From Candidatus Corynebacterium faecigallinarum (GTDB taxonomy: Bacteria > Actinomycetota > Actinomycetes > Mycobacteriales > Mycobacteriaceae): a DNA stretch of 64,000 nucleotides. Positions 16,179 to 25,903 of the stretch are shown in pieces; position 1 is the first letter of the stretch; each line of letters opens with the position of its first letter. The stretch covers positions 62,001 through 126,000 of the forward strand of contig DWVP01000020.1 in NCBI GenBank assembly GCA_019120175.1, in the 5' to 3' direction. The notes beneath the pieces were generated by a model that saw nothing but the letters and a program-made list of their open reading frames with translations, made no database searches and was not told the DNA's origin. Both the position numbers and the translations under genes were made by a program.

Positions 16179-17939
16179 CTAGGCGACCTCATCTTCCACG
16201 CCGGTGTCGATCTTCGGCAGCTCACGCGGGACGATTTTGCCGACGGTGTTGCGGGGCAGTTCATCCATGAACACGAAGTAGCGGGGGACGTTGTGGCGCG
16301 CCAGCTTCGCCTTCACCGCTGCCTTGGCACGGTCGTCGAAGCCTTCCTTGTCGGACTCGTCGTTCAGCACGACGTAGCACGCCAGAGCCTGGCCGAAGTC
16401 GGGGTCGTCGACACCGTGGACGGCGACCTCGTCGACCTCCGGCATGTCGGAGATGACGTCCTCGGCCTCCTGCGGGTACACGTTCTCGCCACCGGAGACG
16501 ATCATGTCGTCGCTGCGTCCTGCGAGGTAGAACAGGCCGTCCTCGAAGTAACCCAGGTCGCCGGTGGAGACCAGGCCGCGCAGGTTCTCCTTGTCCACGC
16601 CGGGACGGGTGTAGCCCTCGAACAGCAGGTCGTTACCGACGAAGACGCGTCCGACAACGCCCTCGGGGACGTCATTGCCGTCCTCGTCGACGACCTTGAG
16701 GATGGTCGCCATCGGTGCCTTGCCTGCGGTGTTCGGGTGCTTGTCGAGCTCCTCCGGGGTCGCGATGGACGCCCAGCTGACCTCGGTCGAACCGTAGAGG
16801 TTGTAGAGGACCTTGCCGAACTTCTCGTGGGTCTCGCGGATGACGCGCGGCGGCAGGGCCTCACCGCAGGCCACGATGCTCTTGGTGCCCGGGTCGAAGC
16901 CCTCCGGCACGGCCTCGAGCAGGCGGCGCAGCTGGGTGGGCACGATGGCGATGTTCGCCGGACGGTTGTGCTCGATCAGCTTCACGGCGGCCCGCGGGGA
17001 GAACTTGCGCTGCAGGATGAACGTCCCACGCAGCGCCAGGCCCAGCTGGATCTGGCAGAAGCCCCACAGGTGGAACATCGGCGCGGAGACGTAGTAACCG
17101 CGGTGGTGCTTCAGCGGGATGCGCGACATGATCGACGATGCCGGCATGTAGGTGGTCGGCTCCGGACGGCGCGCGCCCTTGGGGGTGCCGGAGGTTCCGG
17201 AGGTCAGGATGATGGTGCGGCCACGACGCGGGCGGGCCGGGATCTTCGACTCGGCCGGGCCGGTGCGCAGCACCTCGGTGAGGGTCGGCCAGTCCGGGTT
17301 ACGGGTGGCGTGGTCCTCCGACTGCAGGGCGTCAGCGACATTGCTGGCGTACTCGATGTCGTCCAGCTCGGCCTTCTCCTCATCGGTGAGAGGGGCAGCA
17401 GCGGAGTCCTGGTTCTCCTCCCAGTTGATGATGACCGGGCACTCGTCGAAGCCCTTGGGAAGCAGGGGGATGAACTCCTCGTCGATGAAGAGCAGGTCGA
17501 TCTTCTGCTCCTTCATCACCGCACGGGTCTGGGACGCGGAGGCGCCGGTGTTGAACAGGACGATGTCGGTGCCGAGCTGGCCGTGGGCGCACATGGTCAT
17601 GAGGAAACCACGGTGGTTACGGCTGAGCATGCCGATCCGCTGACGCTCGCGCACGCCGGTGCGGTAGAGGGCCTCGGCGAGCTTGCGGGTCTGGTTGTGC
17701 AGCTCGCCGTAGGTGATCGAACCGGCATCGTCGATGACGGCGGTGTGGTGGTAGTCCTGTGCGGCGCCGAGGGCGAGTAGGCCGGCGGGGGTGAAGGACC
17801 ACTGGACGATGGACTTCAGGGCCTTGCCCATTGCCACCGGGCCCATGGCGCCCAGCACTCCCGACTTGAACAGGGGGAGGGTGCCTTCGGCGAGCTTGGG
17901 GAGTTCGCTCAGGGAAATGGTGCGATTCGATCCACTCAT
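16179..17939 (-). CDS. Long-chain acyl-CoA synthetase (FadD-like)
   Basis: This 586-residue AMP-forming enzyme activates fatty acids with ATP and CoA. The ATP loop reads ILTSGTSGTPKGA (about 240-252), the adenine motif LYGSTE (about 380), and the hinge/catalytic region TGDLGYF...GRSDDMIVSGGENVYP (about 465-500). The catalytic lysine is in LPRNTVGKIVPREL near the C-terminus. It converges with the acyl-CoA dehydrogenase pair, suggesting one fatty-acid degradation locus. AGAAGG precedes the ATG. Closest mycobacterial relative is probably FadD12 or FadD2, from memory. Confidence 0.88.
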   Translation of the reverse strand: MSGSNRTISLSELPKLAEGTLPLFKSGVLGAMGPVAMGKALKSIVQWSFTPAGLLALGAAQDYHHTAVIDDAGSITYGELHNQTRKLAEALYRTGVRERQRIGMLSRNHRGFLMTMCAHGQLGTDIVLFNTGASASQTRAVMKEQKIDLLFIDEEFIPLLPKGFDECPVIINWEENQDSAAAPLTDEEKAELDDIEYASNVADALQSEDHATRNPDWPTLTEVLRTGPAESKIPARPRRGRTIILTSGTSGTPKGARRPEPTTYMPASSIMSRIPLKHHRGYYVSAPMFHLWGFCQIQLGLALRGTFILQRKFSPRAAVKLIEHNRPANIAIVPTQLRRLLEAVPEGFDPGTKSIVACGEALPPRVIRETHEKFGKVLYNLYGSTEVSWASIATPEELDKHPNTAGKAPMATILKVVDEDGNDVPEGVVGRVFVGNDLLFEGYTRPGVDKENLRGLVSTGDLGYFEDGLFYLAGRSDDMIVSGGENVYPQEAEDVISDMPEVDEVAVHGVDDPDFGQALACYVVLNDESDKEGFDDRAKAAVKAKLARHNVPRYFVFMDELPRNTVGKIVPRELPKIDTGVEDEVA

Positions 17940-18087
17940 GGTGAGCCTTCTTTCGGATGGTCGGTCGGCTGTTGGTTGTCTGTGGTGTCGAGGTGTCCGT
18001 GCCGCGACGTCGGATCGTCCTACCGGATAGTGACGGTGGCGACAGGACCGCAGCGTGCGTAACCCAGATTACAGATAAAAATGCGTG

Positions 18088-18103
18088 TGTTTAGTGAATC
18101 ACA
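18088..18103. promoter_or_regulatory. Possible GlxR (CRP-type) site upstream of fadD-like gene
   Basis: TGTTTAGTGAATCACA matches the CRP/GlxR consensus TGTGA-N6-TCACA at eight of ten positions. It lies about 150 bases upstream of the synthetase start, within the divergent region shared with clpC. Carbon-source control of fatty acid use would make sense but is untested. Confidence 0.35.
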
Positions 18104-18190
18104 TTATTTGGTGGCAGGGTCCTGCGCACATGGGGTGCACGACGCCCAGGTGGCGGCATCGGGCCGGTGTTCAGACACGTTCATTGGCCC

Positions 18191-18208
18191 TGTTCGCTGA
18201 CGGCGTAC
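18191..18208. promoter_or_regulatory. ClgR operator upstream of clpC
   Basis: TGTTCGCTGACGGCGTAC fits every position of the ClgR consensus I recall from C. glutamicum (WNNWCGCYNANRGCGWWS). It is about 65 bases upstream of the start predicted from a TATAGT -10 box at 18253-18258, which has no good -35 box. That layout is expected for an activator such as ClgR. Confidence 0.75.
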
Positions 18209-18279
18209 AGCGTGCCGAGCGACGATGTAAAGGTACTCTCACCTGCAGTTTATATAGTGTTTCGGCGGGTGGGGTCCCC

Positions 18280-18308
18280 GGGAACAAGTCCGAGGGCCGT
18301 CGCGTTGT
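18280..18308 (+). promoter_or_regulatory. SigH-type heat/oxidative stress promoter of clpC
   Basis: GGGAAC (18280-18285) and CGTTGTG (18303-18308) are separated as in SigH promoters of actinobacteria (GGAA-N18-GTT). C. glutamicum clpC is known to be controlled by SigH and ClgR, so the pair of signals is consistent. Confidence 0.65.
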
Positions 18309-18385
18309 GCCCAGTGAGTAAACGTGGGGTCGCCGAATCACTAAGGTGGTCTCCACAACCCGGACCTTGAAGTGAGGGAGAGCTA

Positions 18386-21052
18386 ATGTTCGAGAGGTTC
18401 ACTGACCGTGCACGACGCGTCGTCGTGCTGGCGCAGGAGGAAGCCCGCGCGCTCAATCACAACTACATCGGCACCGAGCACATCCTGCTCGGGCTGATCC
18501 ACGAAGGTGAGGGAGTAGCCGCCAAGGCGCTGGAGTCCATGGGGATTTCCCTGGAAGCGGTGCGCACCGAGGTCGAGGACATCATCGGCACCGGTGGGCA
18601 CCCGCCGAGCGGCTACATCCCCTTCACTCCGCGCGCCAAAAAGGTCCTCGAGCTGGCCCTGCGTGAGGCCCTGCAGCTGGGGCACAAGTACATCGGCACC
18701 GAGCACATCCTGCTCGGCCTCATCCGCGAGGGTGAGGGGGTGGCCGCACAGGTGCTGGTCAAGCTGGGTGCGGACCTGTCGAGTGTGCGCCAGCAGGTCA
18801 TCCAGCTGCTGTCCGGCTACGAAGGTTCCGAGCCCGAGGCTGCGCCGGACGAGCCGGCCACTGCCGGTGTCGGCCAGAACAGCGAGCCGGGCCCCGGCGG
18901 CAACAAGCCGGGTCAGAAGTCGAACTCCCTGGTCCTGGACCAGTTCGGCCGCAACCTGACCCAGGCCGCCAAGGACGGCAAGCTCGACCCGGTGGTCGGC
19001 CGTGAGAAGGAGATCGAGCGCATCATGCAGGTGCTCTCGCGTCGTACCAAGAACAACCCGGTGCTCATCGGTGAGCCCGGTGTCGGTAAGACCGCCGTCG
19101 TCGAGGGCCTGGCCCTGGACATCGTCAACGGTAAGGTCCCGGAGACCCTGAAGGACAAGCAGCTCTACTCGCTGGACCTGGGGTCCCTGGTCGCCGGTTC
19201 CCGCTACCGCGGTGACTTCGAGGAGCGCCTGAAGAAGGTGCTCAAGGAGATCAACCAGCGCGGTGACATCATCCTGTTCATCGACGAGATCCACACCCTG
19301 GTCGGTGCGGGTGCCGCCGAAGGCGCGATCGACGCCGCCAGCATCCTGAAGCCGAAGCTGGCCCGCGGCGAGCTGCAGACCATCGGTGCCACCACCCTGG
19401 ACGAGTACCGCAAGCACATCGAGAAGGACGCCGCCCTGGAGCGTCGTTTCCAGCCGGTGCAGGTGCCCGAACCCTCCGCCGAACTGACCATCGAGATCCT
19501 CAAGGGTCTGCGTGACCGCTATGAGGCGCACCACCGCGTGTCCATCACCGACGGTGCCCTGGCAGCGGCTGCCCGCCTGGCGGACCGGTACATCAACGAC
19601 CGTTTCCTGCCGGACAAGGCCGTCGACCTCATCGACGAGGCCGGCGCCCGCATGCGCATCAAGCGGATGACCGCCCCGAAGGCCATCCAGGACGTCGACG
19701 ACAAGATCGCCGAGGTGCGTCGGACCAAGGAAGCCGCGATCGACAACCAGGACTTCGAGAAGGCCGCGTCCCTGCGTGACGACGAGCGCAAGCTCACCGA
19801 GGAGCGTGCCGAGAAGGAGAAGCAGTGGCGCGCCGGTGAACTCGACGATGTCGCCGAGGTCGGTGAGGAGCAGATCGCCGAGGTGCTCGGCTCCTGGACC
19901 GGAATCCCGGTCGTCCGACTCACCGAGGAGGAGTCCTCCCGCCTGCTGCACATGGAGGATGAGCTGCACAAGCGGATCATCGGCCAGGATGACGCAGTCA
20001 AGGCCGTCTCCCGGGCGATCCGTCGTACCCGTGCCGGTCTGAAGGACCCGAAGCGTCCGAGCGGTTCGTTCATCTTCGCCGGACCGTCCGGCGTCGGTAA
20101 GACCGAGCTGTCGAAGACGCTGGCCGAGTTCCTCTTCGGTGACGATGACTCGCTCATCCAGATCGACATGGGCGAGTTCCACGACAAGTTCACCGCGTCC
20201 CGCCTGTTCGGTGCACCTCCCGGATACGTCGGCTACGACGAGGGCGGCCAGCTGACCGAGAAGGTCCGCCGCAAGCCGTTCTCCGTGGTGCTCTTCGACG
20301 AGATCGAGAAGGCGCACAACGAGATCTACAACACCCTGCTGCAGGTCCTGGAGGACGGTCGCCTGACCGACGGCCAGGGACGTGTCGTGGACTTCAAGAA
20401 CACGGTGCTGATCTTCACCTCGAACCTGGGTACCAGGGACATCTCCAAGGCCGTGGGCATGGGCTTCTCCGGAACCGGTGCCACCGACGAGGAGGGCCAG
20501 TACGAGCGGATGAAGACCAAGGTCGACGATGAGCTGAAGAAGCACTTCCGGCCCGAGTTCCTCAACCGTATCGACGACATCGTGGTCTTCCACCAGCTGA
20601 CCCGCGACCAGATCGTCCAGATGGTCGACCTGCTCACAGGTCGGGTGCGCACCGCGCTGCTGGAGAAGGACATGGACCTGGAGCTGTCGGAGAACGCCAA
20701 GCACCTGCTGGCCGTCCGTGGTTTCGACCCGGTGCTCGGTGCCCGTCCGCTGCGTCGTACGATCCAGCGGGAGATCGAGGACCACCTGTCCGAGAAGATC
20801 CTGTTCGGCGAGATCGGTGCCGGCGAGATCGTCACCGTCGACGTCGAGAACTGGGACGGCGAAGGCAAGGGCGAGGGCGCGAAGTTCGTCTTCGGTTCCA
20901 AGCCGAAGCCGCTGCCGGAGATCGCCGCCGATGACGAGGGTCCGACCGCCGATGAGGCGCAGGACGCCGTGGTCGACGCCGCCACCGACGAGGACACCCT
21001 GCCGGAGACGCAGGACGCCGTGGCGGACGCCGCCGGCGAGTCCCGGGAGTAG
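18386..21052 (+). CDS. clpC: ATP-dependent Clp protease ATP-binding subunit ClpC
   Basis: The 888-residue AAA+ unfoldase feeds substrates to ClpP1P2. Two N-terminal Clp repeats (about 1-75 and 80-145) precede AAA domain 1 with Walker A GEPGVGKT (229-236). A UVR middle domain (about 450-470, [17 protein letters not shown]) follows, then AAA domain 2 with Walker A GPSGVGKT (566-573). The acidic C-terminal tail of about 60 residues ([15 protein letters not shown] type) is low-complexity. The ATG at 18386 is behind GAGGGAG. Upstream lie a ClgR box and a SigH-type promoter. All catalytic motifs are intact. Confidence 0.97.
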   Translation: MFERFTDRARRVVVLAQEEARALNHNYIGTEHILLGLIHEGEGVAAKALESMGISLEAVRTEVEDIIGTGGHPPSGYIPFTPRAKKVLELALREALQLGHKYIGTEHILLGLIREGEGVAAQVLVKLGADLSSVRQQVIQLLSGYEGSEPEAAPDEPATAGVGQNSEPGPGGNKPGQKSNSLVLDQFGRNLTQAAKDGKLDPVVGREKEIERIMQVLSRRTKNNPVLIGEPGVGKTAVVEGLALDIVNGKVPETLKDKQLYSLDLGSLVAGSRYRGDFEERLKKVLKEINQRGDIILFIDEIHTLVGAGAAEGAIDAASILKPKLARGELQTIGATTLDEYRKHIEKDAALERRFQPVQVPEPSAELTIEILKGLRDRYEAHHRVSITDGALAAAARLADRYINDRFLPDKAVDLIDEAGARMRIKRMTAPKAIQDVDDKIAEVRRTKEAAIDNQDFEKAASLRDDERKLTEERAEKEKQWRAGELDDVAEVGEEQIAEVLGSWTGIPVVRLTEEESSRLLHMEDELHKRIIGQDDAVKAVSRAIRRTRAGLKDPKRPSGSFIFAGPSGVGKTELSKTLAEFLFGDDDSLIQIDMGEFHDKFTASRLFGAPPGYVGYDEGGQLTEKVRRKPFSVVLFDEIEKAHNEIYNTLLQVLEDGRLTDGQGRVVDFKNTVLIFTSNLGTRDISKAVGMGFSGTGATDEEGQYERMKTKVDDELKKHFRPEFLNRIDDIVVFHQLTRDQIVQMVDLLTGRVRTALLEKDMDLELSENAKHLLAVRGFDPVLGARPLRRTIQREIEDHLSEKILFGEIGAGEIVTVDVENWDGEGKGEGAKFVFGSKPKPLPEIAADDEGPTADEAQDAVVDAATDEDTLPETQDAVADAAGESRE

Positions 21053-21107
21053 TTTCCGGTAGGTCCCCGGGGCGTGGTTCCGGGGCACGGCCGCCCCATG
21101 GCCCCAT

Positions 21108-21174
21108 GTCAGGAAGGTGGGATCATCTGCCGGTTTTCACGAAGAGAACCAGCAGATGATCCCACCTTTCTGAC
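21108..21174. repeat. Palindromic intergenic repeat, copy 1 (R+R type)
   Basis: Arms 21108-21130 and 21152-21174 are complementary over 23 bases with one mismatch. The outer arm sequence GTCAGGAAGGTGGGATCATC recurs in variant form at 30598, 47746, 53860 and 60623. The loop flanks (GGTTTTC/GAGAACC) extend the pairing. It lies between convergent clpC and mutY and could terminate both. Confidence 0.85.
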
Positions 21175-21189
21175 GTTGTGGTGGGGCGC

Positions 21190-22197
21190 TCAGCGGGGCA
21201 GGCGGTAGGACGACTCGGTTGATTCAGCAGAGCCGTCGATCTTCTCCACCAGGCCGTCGGTCACCAGGGACTCCAGGGCACGGATTCGCTGGGCCGCATC
21301 CTCACTGGTGGCGATGAAGTCCGGCGCAGTCACCGTGACGGTCGTGTCTCCCTCGCCGCCACGCAGGATCGCCATGATGCGGCCGCGCACCTGCCGGTCG
21401 GTTCCCTCGAACTTCTGCACCCGCTTCTTCGCCGCCGCCGACTCCGCGGCACTGGGCTCCGGGCGTCCCAAGGCCACCCAACGGCACCGGGTGACCACCG
21501 GACACTCGGAGCATTTCGGCGACCGGGCGGTGCACACCGTGGCACCCAGTTCCATCAGCGAGGAGCACATCCCCACCGCGACGGACCGGGCGTCCTGGTC
21601 ATGCCTGGGATTGCGGTAACCGCGGCGCACCAGGGCGGGGTCCTCGTCCACCCACGGCATCAGGTCGGCCACATCCACGAGATCCGCGGCTGCCGCCGGG
21701 CCCTGAAGATACTGTCCGCGTGCCAGTCGGCGGTGTACCCGGCGAACATTGGTGTCCACGACCGGGACGGCGCGTCCGAAAGCGAATGCGGCGACCGCGC
21801 GGGCGGTGTAGTCACCGATGCCGGGCAGGGCCAGTAGTTCAGCGACGGTGGAGGGGACCGTCCCGTCGTGTCGTTCGACAATGGCCCGTGCACACTCGCG
21901 CAAACGTAGTGCACGGCGCGGATAACCCAGGTTCGCCCACGCACGGAGGATCTCGTCGGTGGGGGCGTCGGCCAGGTCGGCCGGGGTGGGCCATGTCTGG
22001 AGCCACTGCTCCCACAGGGGAATGACGCGGGCCACCGGGGTCTGCTGCGACATGATCTCGCTGAGCAGGATCGCCCACGCACCGGTGTCAGGTTCCCGCC
22101 AGGGCAGGGCACGGGCGTGGTCGTGGTACCAGCCGTTCAGCACCTCGCCCAGGGGGCGGGGGTCGGCGGCAGCGGTGGAGGACGTCGTCGTGGTCAT
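21190..22197 (-). CDS. mutY: A/G-specific adenine DNA glycosylase
   Basis: The 335-residue base-excision enzyme removes adenine opposite 8-oxoguanine. Near the N-terminus LLSEIMSQQTPV holds the catalytic Glu. The helix-hairpin-helix LPGIGDYTARA and the catalytic Asp in VVDTNVRRV are present. Four cysteines spaced C-x6-C-x2-C-x5-C (VCTARSPKCSECPVVTRC) bind a [4Fe-4S] cluster. I start at ATG 22197; the much longer open frame upstream is antisense to the carbonic anhydrase gene. The divergent carbonic anhydrase neighbour is conserved in mycobacteria. Confidence 0.93.
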   Translation of the reverse strand: MTTTTSSTAAADPRPLGEVLNGWYHDHARALPWREPDTGAWAILLSEIMSQQTPVARVIPLWEQWLQTWPTPADLADAPTDEILRAWANLGYPRRALRLRECARAIVERHDGTVPSTVAELLALPGIGDYTARAVAAFAFGRAVPVVDTNVRRVHRRLARGQYLQGPAAAADLVDVADLMPWVDEDPALVRRGYRNPRHDQDARSVAVGMCSSLMELGATVCTARSPKCSECPVVTRCRWVALGRPEPSAAESAAAKKRVQKFEGTDRQVRGRIMAILRGGEGDTTVTVTAPDFIATSEDAAQRIRALESLVTDGLVEKIDGSAESTESSYRLPR

Positions 22198-22241
22198 GTC
22201 ATGGTCCACTGTGCCGTACCGCCTGACGACATCAAAAACGT

Positions 22242-22289
22242 GTGCCGGGGACTGTGCGGGAGACTGTGCGGGAGACTGTGCTGGAGACC
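22242..22289. repeat. Four 12-base tandem repeats
   Basis: GTGCGGGAGACT is present in four consecutive units (22242, 22254, 22266, 22278), two of them identical and two with one or two changes. They occupy the region between the divergent mutY and carbonic anhydrase starts. Confidence 0.85.
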
Positions 22290-22333
22290 CCGGCCGTGGA
22301 CTGCCAGGGTAGATAGGTGGCAGAATGGAGCGC

Positions 22334-22981
22334 ATGAGCCACCATTTCACACCGCAGCAGGCACTTGAGGCACTCGTCGAGGGCAATGCTCGTTTCATGT
22401 CGGAAGACTCCGACCATCCCCACCAGGACCGTGTTCGGCGCCAGCTGATGACCTCCGGCCAGAAGCCCCACGCTGTGGTGCTGGCCTGTTCCGACTCGCG
22501 GGTACCGGTCGAGATCATCTTCGACCAGGGTATCGGCGACCTCTTCGTCATCCGTACCGCTGGAGAGATCACCGACCTGTCGGTACTGGCGTCGATGGAG
22601 TTCGCTGTGGTGTCCCTGGGTGTTCCACTGGTGGTCGTGCTGGGCCACGAGAGCTGCGGTGCGGTGGGGGCCGCCCAGAATGCACTGACCACCGGCAGTA
22701 TGCCGCCGGGGTTCCAGCGGGTGCTGGTGGAGAAGGTGACCCCGTCGTTGTTGGCGGCCCAGGCGTTGGGCGCAGACACCAGCGAGGACTTCGAGAAGCA
22801 CCACGTGGTCGAGATCGCCAACCACATCGTGGACCGCTCCCCGGGCATCGTGGAGAAGCTGCGCGACGGGGAGTGCGGTGTGGTCGGAATGCGGTACCGC
22901 TTGTCGGACGGACTGGCCGAACCCGTTGTCACCTACGGGGTCGACGCTGACGGTGTGGAGAAGACGGACCCCGCGGAGTAG
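22334..22981 (+). CDS. Beta-class carbonic anhydrase
   Basis: The 215-residue zinc enzyme interconverts CO2 and bicarbonate. Zinc ligands Cys52, His105 and Cys108 lie in ACSDSR and GHESCG, and the Asp54-Arg56 catalytic dyad is intact. The fold is complete with a normal C-terminus. Either ATG 22325 or ATG 22334 could initiate; TAGATA (22310-22315) suggests a start of transcription close to 22325. It corresponds to Rv3588c in the mycobacterial order. Bicarbonate supply supports carboxylases needed for fatty-acid and anaplerotic metabolism. Confidence 0.93.
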   Translation: MSHHFTPQQALEALVEGNARFMSEDSDHPHQDRVRRQLMTSGQKPHAVVLACSDSRVPVEIIFDQGIGDLFVIRTAGEITDLSVLASMEFAVVSLGVPLVVVLGHESCGAVGAAQNALTTGSMPPGFQRVLVEKVTPSLLAAQALGADTSEDFEKHHVVEIANHIVDRSPGIVEKLRDGECGVVGMRYRLSDGLAEPVVTYGVDADGVEKTDPAE

Positions 22982-23052
22982 TGCTTCAGTGCTTCCGGAT
23001 TTCCGGGTGTCATGCCACTGTCGTGGCGTAACTGCTGGTTAGACTTGCAGTT

Positions 23053-23757
23053 GTGAGCCAGAGCAACAGTTCCCGACAGCTTCCACCGGAGATCTACCGT
23101 CGTCGCCGTATTACCGCGGTGCTGGTGGTCGTCGTGGTCGTTGCCGTGCTGTGGTGGGTGGTGAGTTCGCTGGTCGGCGGGGGAGATGACACCGAGACGA
23201 CTGCGGAGACCACCACCTCCGTTCCGCTGGAGCCGTCGTCGGACGCCTCGGCGGCACCGTCGGAGTCGGAGACGCCGGATCCCTCAGAGTCGGAGGAGCC
23301 TGAGGAGACCGAGGCACGCGGCGACGAGGATGACGATGCCGACGCACTGGCGAATCAGTCCACCTGTGGTATCGACGATCTCGAGCTAAGCGTCCGCCCG
23401 GGTGAGAACACCTTCCGGGAGGGCCAGCAGCCCAACTTCTTCCTCACCGTCGAGAACCCCACCGGGGCGGAATGCGAGATCGATCTGTCGGAGGAGGAGC
23501 TGAAGTTCGAGGTCTTCACCCTCGGCTCCAGCTACGACCGGGTGTGGGGCGACACGGACTGCAACAATCCGACCTCCTCGTCCCGGCTGGAGCTGGAGGC
23601 CGGGGACTCCCGGACCTACGAGATGACGGGTTGGTCCCGGACCACGTCGTCGCCGGACTCCTGCGACGACCGTGAGCCGGTCGGCCCGGGTGCCTACATG
23701 GTCTACGGGCACATCGGCGACAACACCTCCGAGCCGCAGACGTTCAACCTCGCTTGA
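23053..23757 (+). CDS. Membrane-anchored extracytoplasmic protein (Rv3587c-like)
   Basis: A 234-residue protein with a basic start (YRRRR), one transmembrane helix (about 20-42), a Ser/Thr/Glu/Asp-rich linker (about 48-100) and a C-terminal beta-rich domain (about 105-234). That domain carries four cysteines likely to form disulfides outside the membrane. Gene order (carbonic anhydrase, this gene, radA) matches Rv3587c, whose function is unknown. GTG 23053 starts seven bases after TAGACT (23040-23045), implying a leaderless transcript. Its end overlaps the convergent radA end by 14 bases. Confidence 0.75.
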   Translation: MSQSNSSRQLPPEIYRRRRITAVLVVVVVVAVLWWVVSSLVGGGDDTETTAETTTSVPLEPSSDASAAPSESETPDPSESEEPEETEARGDEDDDADALANQSTCGIDDLELSVRPGENTFREGQQPNFFLTVENPTGAECEIDLSEEELKFEVFTLGSSYDRVWGDTDCNNPTSSSRLELEAGDSRTYEMTGWSRTTSSPDSCDDREPVGPGAYMVYGHIGDNTSEPQTFNLA

Positions 23758-25162
23758 GTCCGAGCGCCGCCGCGGCTTCGGTGACGGTGTTCACCGGGAT
23801 CAGCCGCAGGCCCTTCGGTGGGGTGACCCGGTCGGCCCCACGGGTGGCCTCCGGGACCACGGCGGAGGTGAATCCGAGCCGGGCGGCCTCCGACAGTCGC
23901 AGGCGCAGGTCCGGCACCCGGCGCACCTCACCGCCGAGTCCGACCTCGCCGACGGCCACCAGCCCGGTGGGCAGTGGCTTTTCTGCGGCGGTGGAGGCCA
24001 GCGCCAGTGCCAGTGCCAGGTCGGCACCCGGTTCGGAGATCTTCATGCCCCCGACGGTGGCGGCGTAGACCTCGTGTTTCATCAGGTCGATCTTGACCCG
24101 GCTGGCCAGGACAGCCAGGACGACTGCTACGCGGCTGGCGTCGATACCGGTGACCACCCGACGGGGATTGTGCATGTCGGTTCCCATCGCCAGGGTCTGG
24201 ATCTCACCGAGCATCGCACGACGCCCGTCCATCAGGACGGTCACCGCGGTACCGGCGACCGGATCGTCCCGGTGGTGCAGGAACAGTCCGGACGGATCAG
24301 CGACCTCCCGGATACCCTCGGAGGTCTGCTCGAAGCACCCCACCTCGTCGGTGGCCCCGAAGCGGTTCTTCTGGCCGCGCAGGAAGCGCAGGGCGCTGTG
24401 CCGGTCGCCCTCGAAGTTCAGCACCACGTCCACCAGATGCTCCACGGTGCGGGGGCCGGCCACCGCGCCGTCCTTGGTGACATGTCCGACGAGGAACACC
24501 GGCAGACCGGTGGACTTCGCCAGGGTCGTGAGAGTGGCAGCCACCGCGCGGGTCTGCGCCACTCCGCCGGCCACGCCCTCCACCCCGGAGGCGTTGAGGG
24601 TCTGCAGTGAGTCGACGATGACCAGCTCCGGCTGGACGGCGTCGATCTGCCCCAGGGCGGTCTCCAGGTCATGCTCGGACGCCAGGAAGAGGGTGGGGGA
24701 GAGCGCCCCGGTGCGTTCGGCCCGGTGGCGTACCTGGCCGACGGACTCTTCGGCGGTGAGGTAGAGGACGCTGCGGCCCTGGGCAGCCCACCGGTTGGCG
24801 ACCTCCAGCAGCAGGGTGGATTTACCTGCCCCCGGCTCACCGGCGAGCAACACGGCACTGCCCGGTACGACGCCGCCGCCGAGCACCCGGTCGAGTTCGC
24901 CGATGCCGCTGGGCCGGTGGTCGGCCGTCGTCGGGTCGATGTCGGTGACCGCACGCGCCGGTGAGGTGGGTGTCAGCCCACCGGTGTTGACGGTGCGTCC
25001 CGCCCCTGTGCCGCCCCCGGACGCGGGCCCTGCCGCAGACAGGGTCACAGCCTCCATCGAGCCCCATTCCTGGCAGGAGGGGCACCGCCCCACCCACTTG
25101 GTCACCTGGTGACCACAGGAGGAGCAGCGGAAGGCACCGCGGTTCTTAGATTTCGTCGCCAT
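23744..25162 (-). CDS. radA: DNA repair protein RadA
   Basis: The 472-residue RecA-like branch-migration ATPase acts in recombinational repair. A zinc finger (CSSCG...CPSCQ, residues 13-31) begins the protein, Walker A is GEPGAGKS (about 109-116), and the RadA-specific KNRFG motif is present. The C-terminal 160 residues form the Lon-like domain. ATG 25162 is nine bases after AAGG; the in-frame TTG at 25171 is less likely. In mycobacteria disA, a c-di-AMP synthase, follows radA; here radA runs directly into the Rv3587c-like gene, so disA is absent from this position. Confidence 0.95.
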   Translation of the reverse strand: MATKSKNRGAFRCSSCGHQVTKWVGRCPSCQEWGSMEAVTLSAAGPASGGGTGAGRTVNTGGLTPTSPARAVTDIDPTTADHRPSGIGELDRVLGGGVVPGSAVLLAGEPGAGKSTLLLEVANRWAAQGRSVLYLTAEESVGQVRHRAERTGALSPTLFLASEHDLETALGQIDAVQPELVIVDSLQTLNASGVEGVAGGVAQTRAVAATLTTLAKSTGLPVFLVGHVTKDGAVAGPRTVEHLVDVVLNFEGDRHSALRFLRGQKNRFGATDEVGCFEQTSEGIREVADPSGLFLHHRDDPVAGTAVTVLMDGRRAMLGEIQTLAMGTDMHNPRRVVTGIDASRVAVVLAVLASRVKIDLMKHEVYAATVGGMKISEPGADLALALALASTAAEKPLPTGLVAVGEVGLGGEVRRVPDLRLRLSEAARLGFTSAVVPEATRGADRVTPPKGLRLIPVNTVTEAAAALGLKRG

Positions 25163-25201
25163 GGTCGACAACCTTAGCGGTCGGCCCGGACACGAAAATT
25201 C

Positions 25202-25819
25202 TTAGTGGATCGGGGTGCCCTCGGCGTCGCCGTCGATGGCGTCGGTGCCCTGGCGGGTCACACCATCCTGGTGGCGGAAGGTCTTGCCGGACTCGGGGTA
25301 CCAGGTGGCGATCGGGGCGTTGATCTCGATGGTGTTCTCGCCGGTGAAGTCCTCACCGGAGAACTCGAAGGTCACCACGCGGGAGGAACCGGCGTAGAAG
25401 TCCTCGCCGTCGACGACGGTTGCGAGGTACTCGGTGCAGCCCTTGTCGACAGCCTCCGGGTTCATCTCTTCCAGGGCGGCCTCGGCATCGGCGACCAGGC
25501 TGCAGTTGGGGCGCAGCGTGGTGGGGGTGTCGAAGTCGATCTCGGCGTCCTGCACGTCGATGCTCTCCAGGGTGATCTCGTTGCCCTGGATGCCGGTGTT
25601 GGAGGCGTTGAACTTCAGTGCCACGGAGTTGTCTTCCTGGGCGATCAGGGTGACGTTACGCACGGCGGCATCCCCGAGGTCACCGTTGGTGCCGTTGACC
25701 GCGGCGGTCTGGTTGGCGGTCTGGGAGATCTGACCTGCGGAGCAGGCAGTCAGTGCCAGTGCCGCGCAACCGGCGGTGACGGCAAGCGCTCGCCGGGTGG
25801 CGGACTTCCGGGTCTTCAC
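25202..25819 (-). CDS. Lipoprotein, LpqE-like
   Basis: The 205-residue protein has a signal peptide ending in a lipobox (ALTAC, Cys about residue 26), so the mature form is anchored on the outer face of the cell membrane. The rest is a single beta-rich domain with two further cysteines. GTG 25819 follows GGAGG by eight bases; the upstream TTG would lack a binding site. Its place between radA and carD matches lpqE (Rv3584). LpqE function is not established. Confidence 0.75.
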   Translation of the reverse strand: MKTRKSATRRALAVTAGCAALALTACSAGQISQTANQTAAVNGTNGDLGDAAVRNVTLIAQEDNSVALKFNASNTGIQGNEITLESIDVQDAEIDFDTPTTLRPNCSLVADAEAALEEMNPEAVDKGCTEYLATVVDGEDFYAGSSRVVTFEFSGEDFTGENTIEINAPIATWYPESGKTFRHQDGVTRQGTDAIDGDAEGTPIH

Positions 25820-25903
25820 AGTGTTGTCCTCCAACGTTCTTCTCCAACTGCTGATTAATCGTCGCTGTCCACACTATCCTGTGCGGGGGTCCGACACCTA
25901 TTC

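Noticed and set aside
16056..17780. A 574-codon frame on the plus strand opposite the acyl-CoA synthetase
   Set aside because: The synthetase on the other strand is clearly real, and this frame shows only V/G/D-rich shadow sequence.
18383..21088. A 901-codon open frame on the minus strand
   Set aside because: It is antisense to clpC, has no recognisable motif and reflects codon bias of a GC-rich gene.
22242..22289. A short CRISPR array
   Set aside because: Units are 12 bases with no spacers and no cas genes nearby.
22198..22932. A 245-codon N-terminal extension of MutY
   Set aside because: It runs antisense through the carbonic anhydrase gene; MutY homologues begin near ATG 22197.
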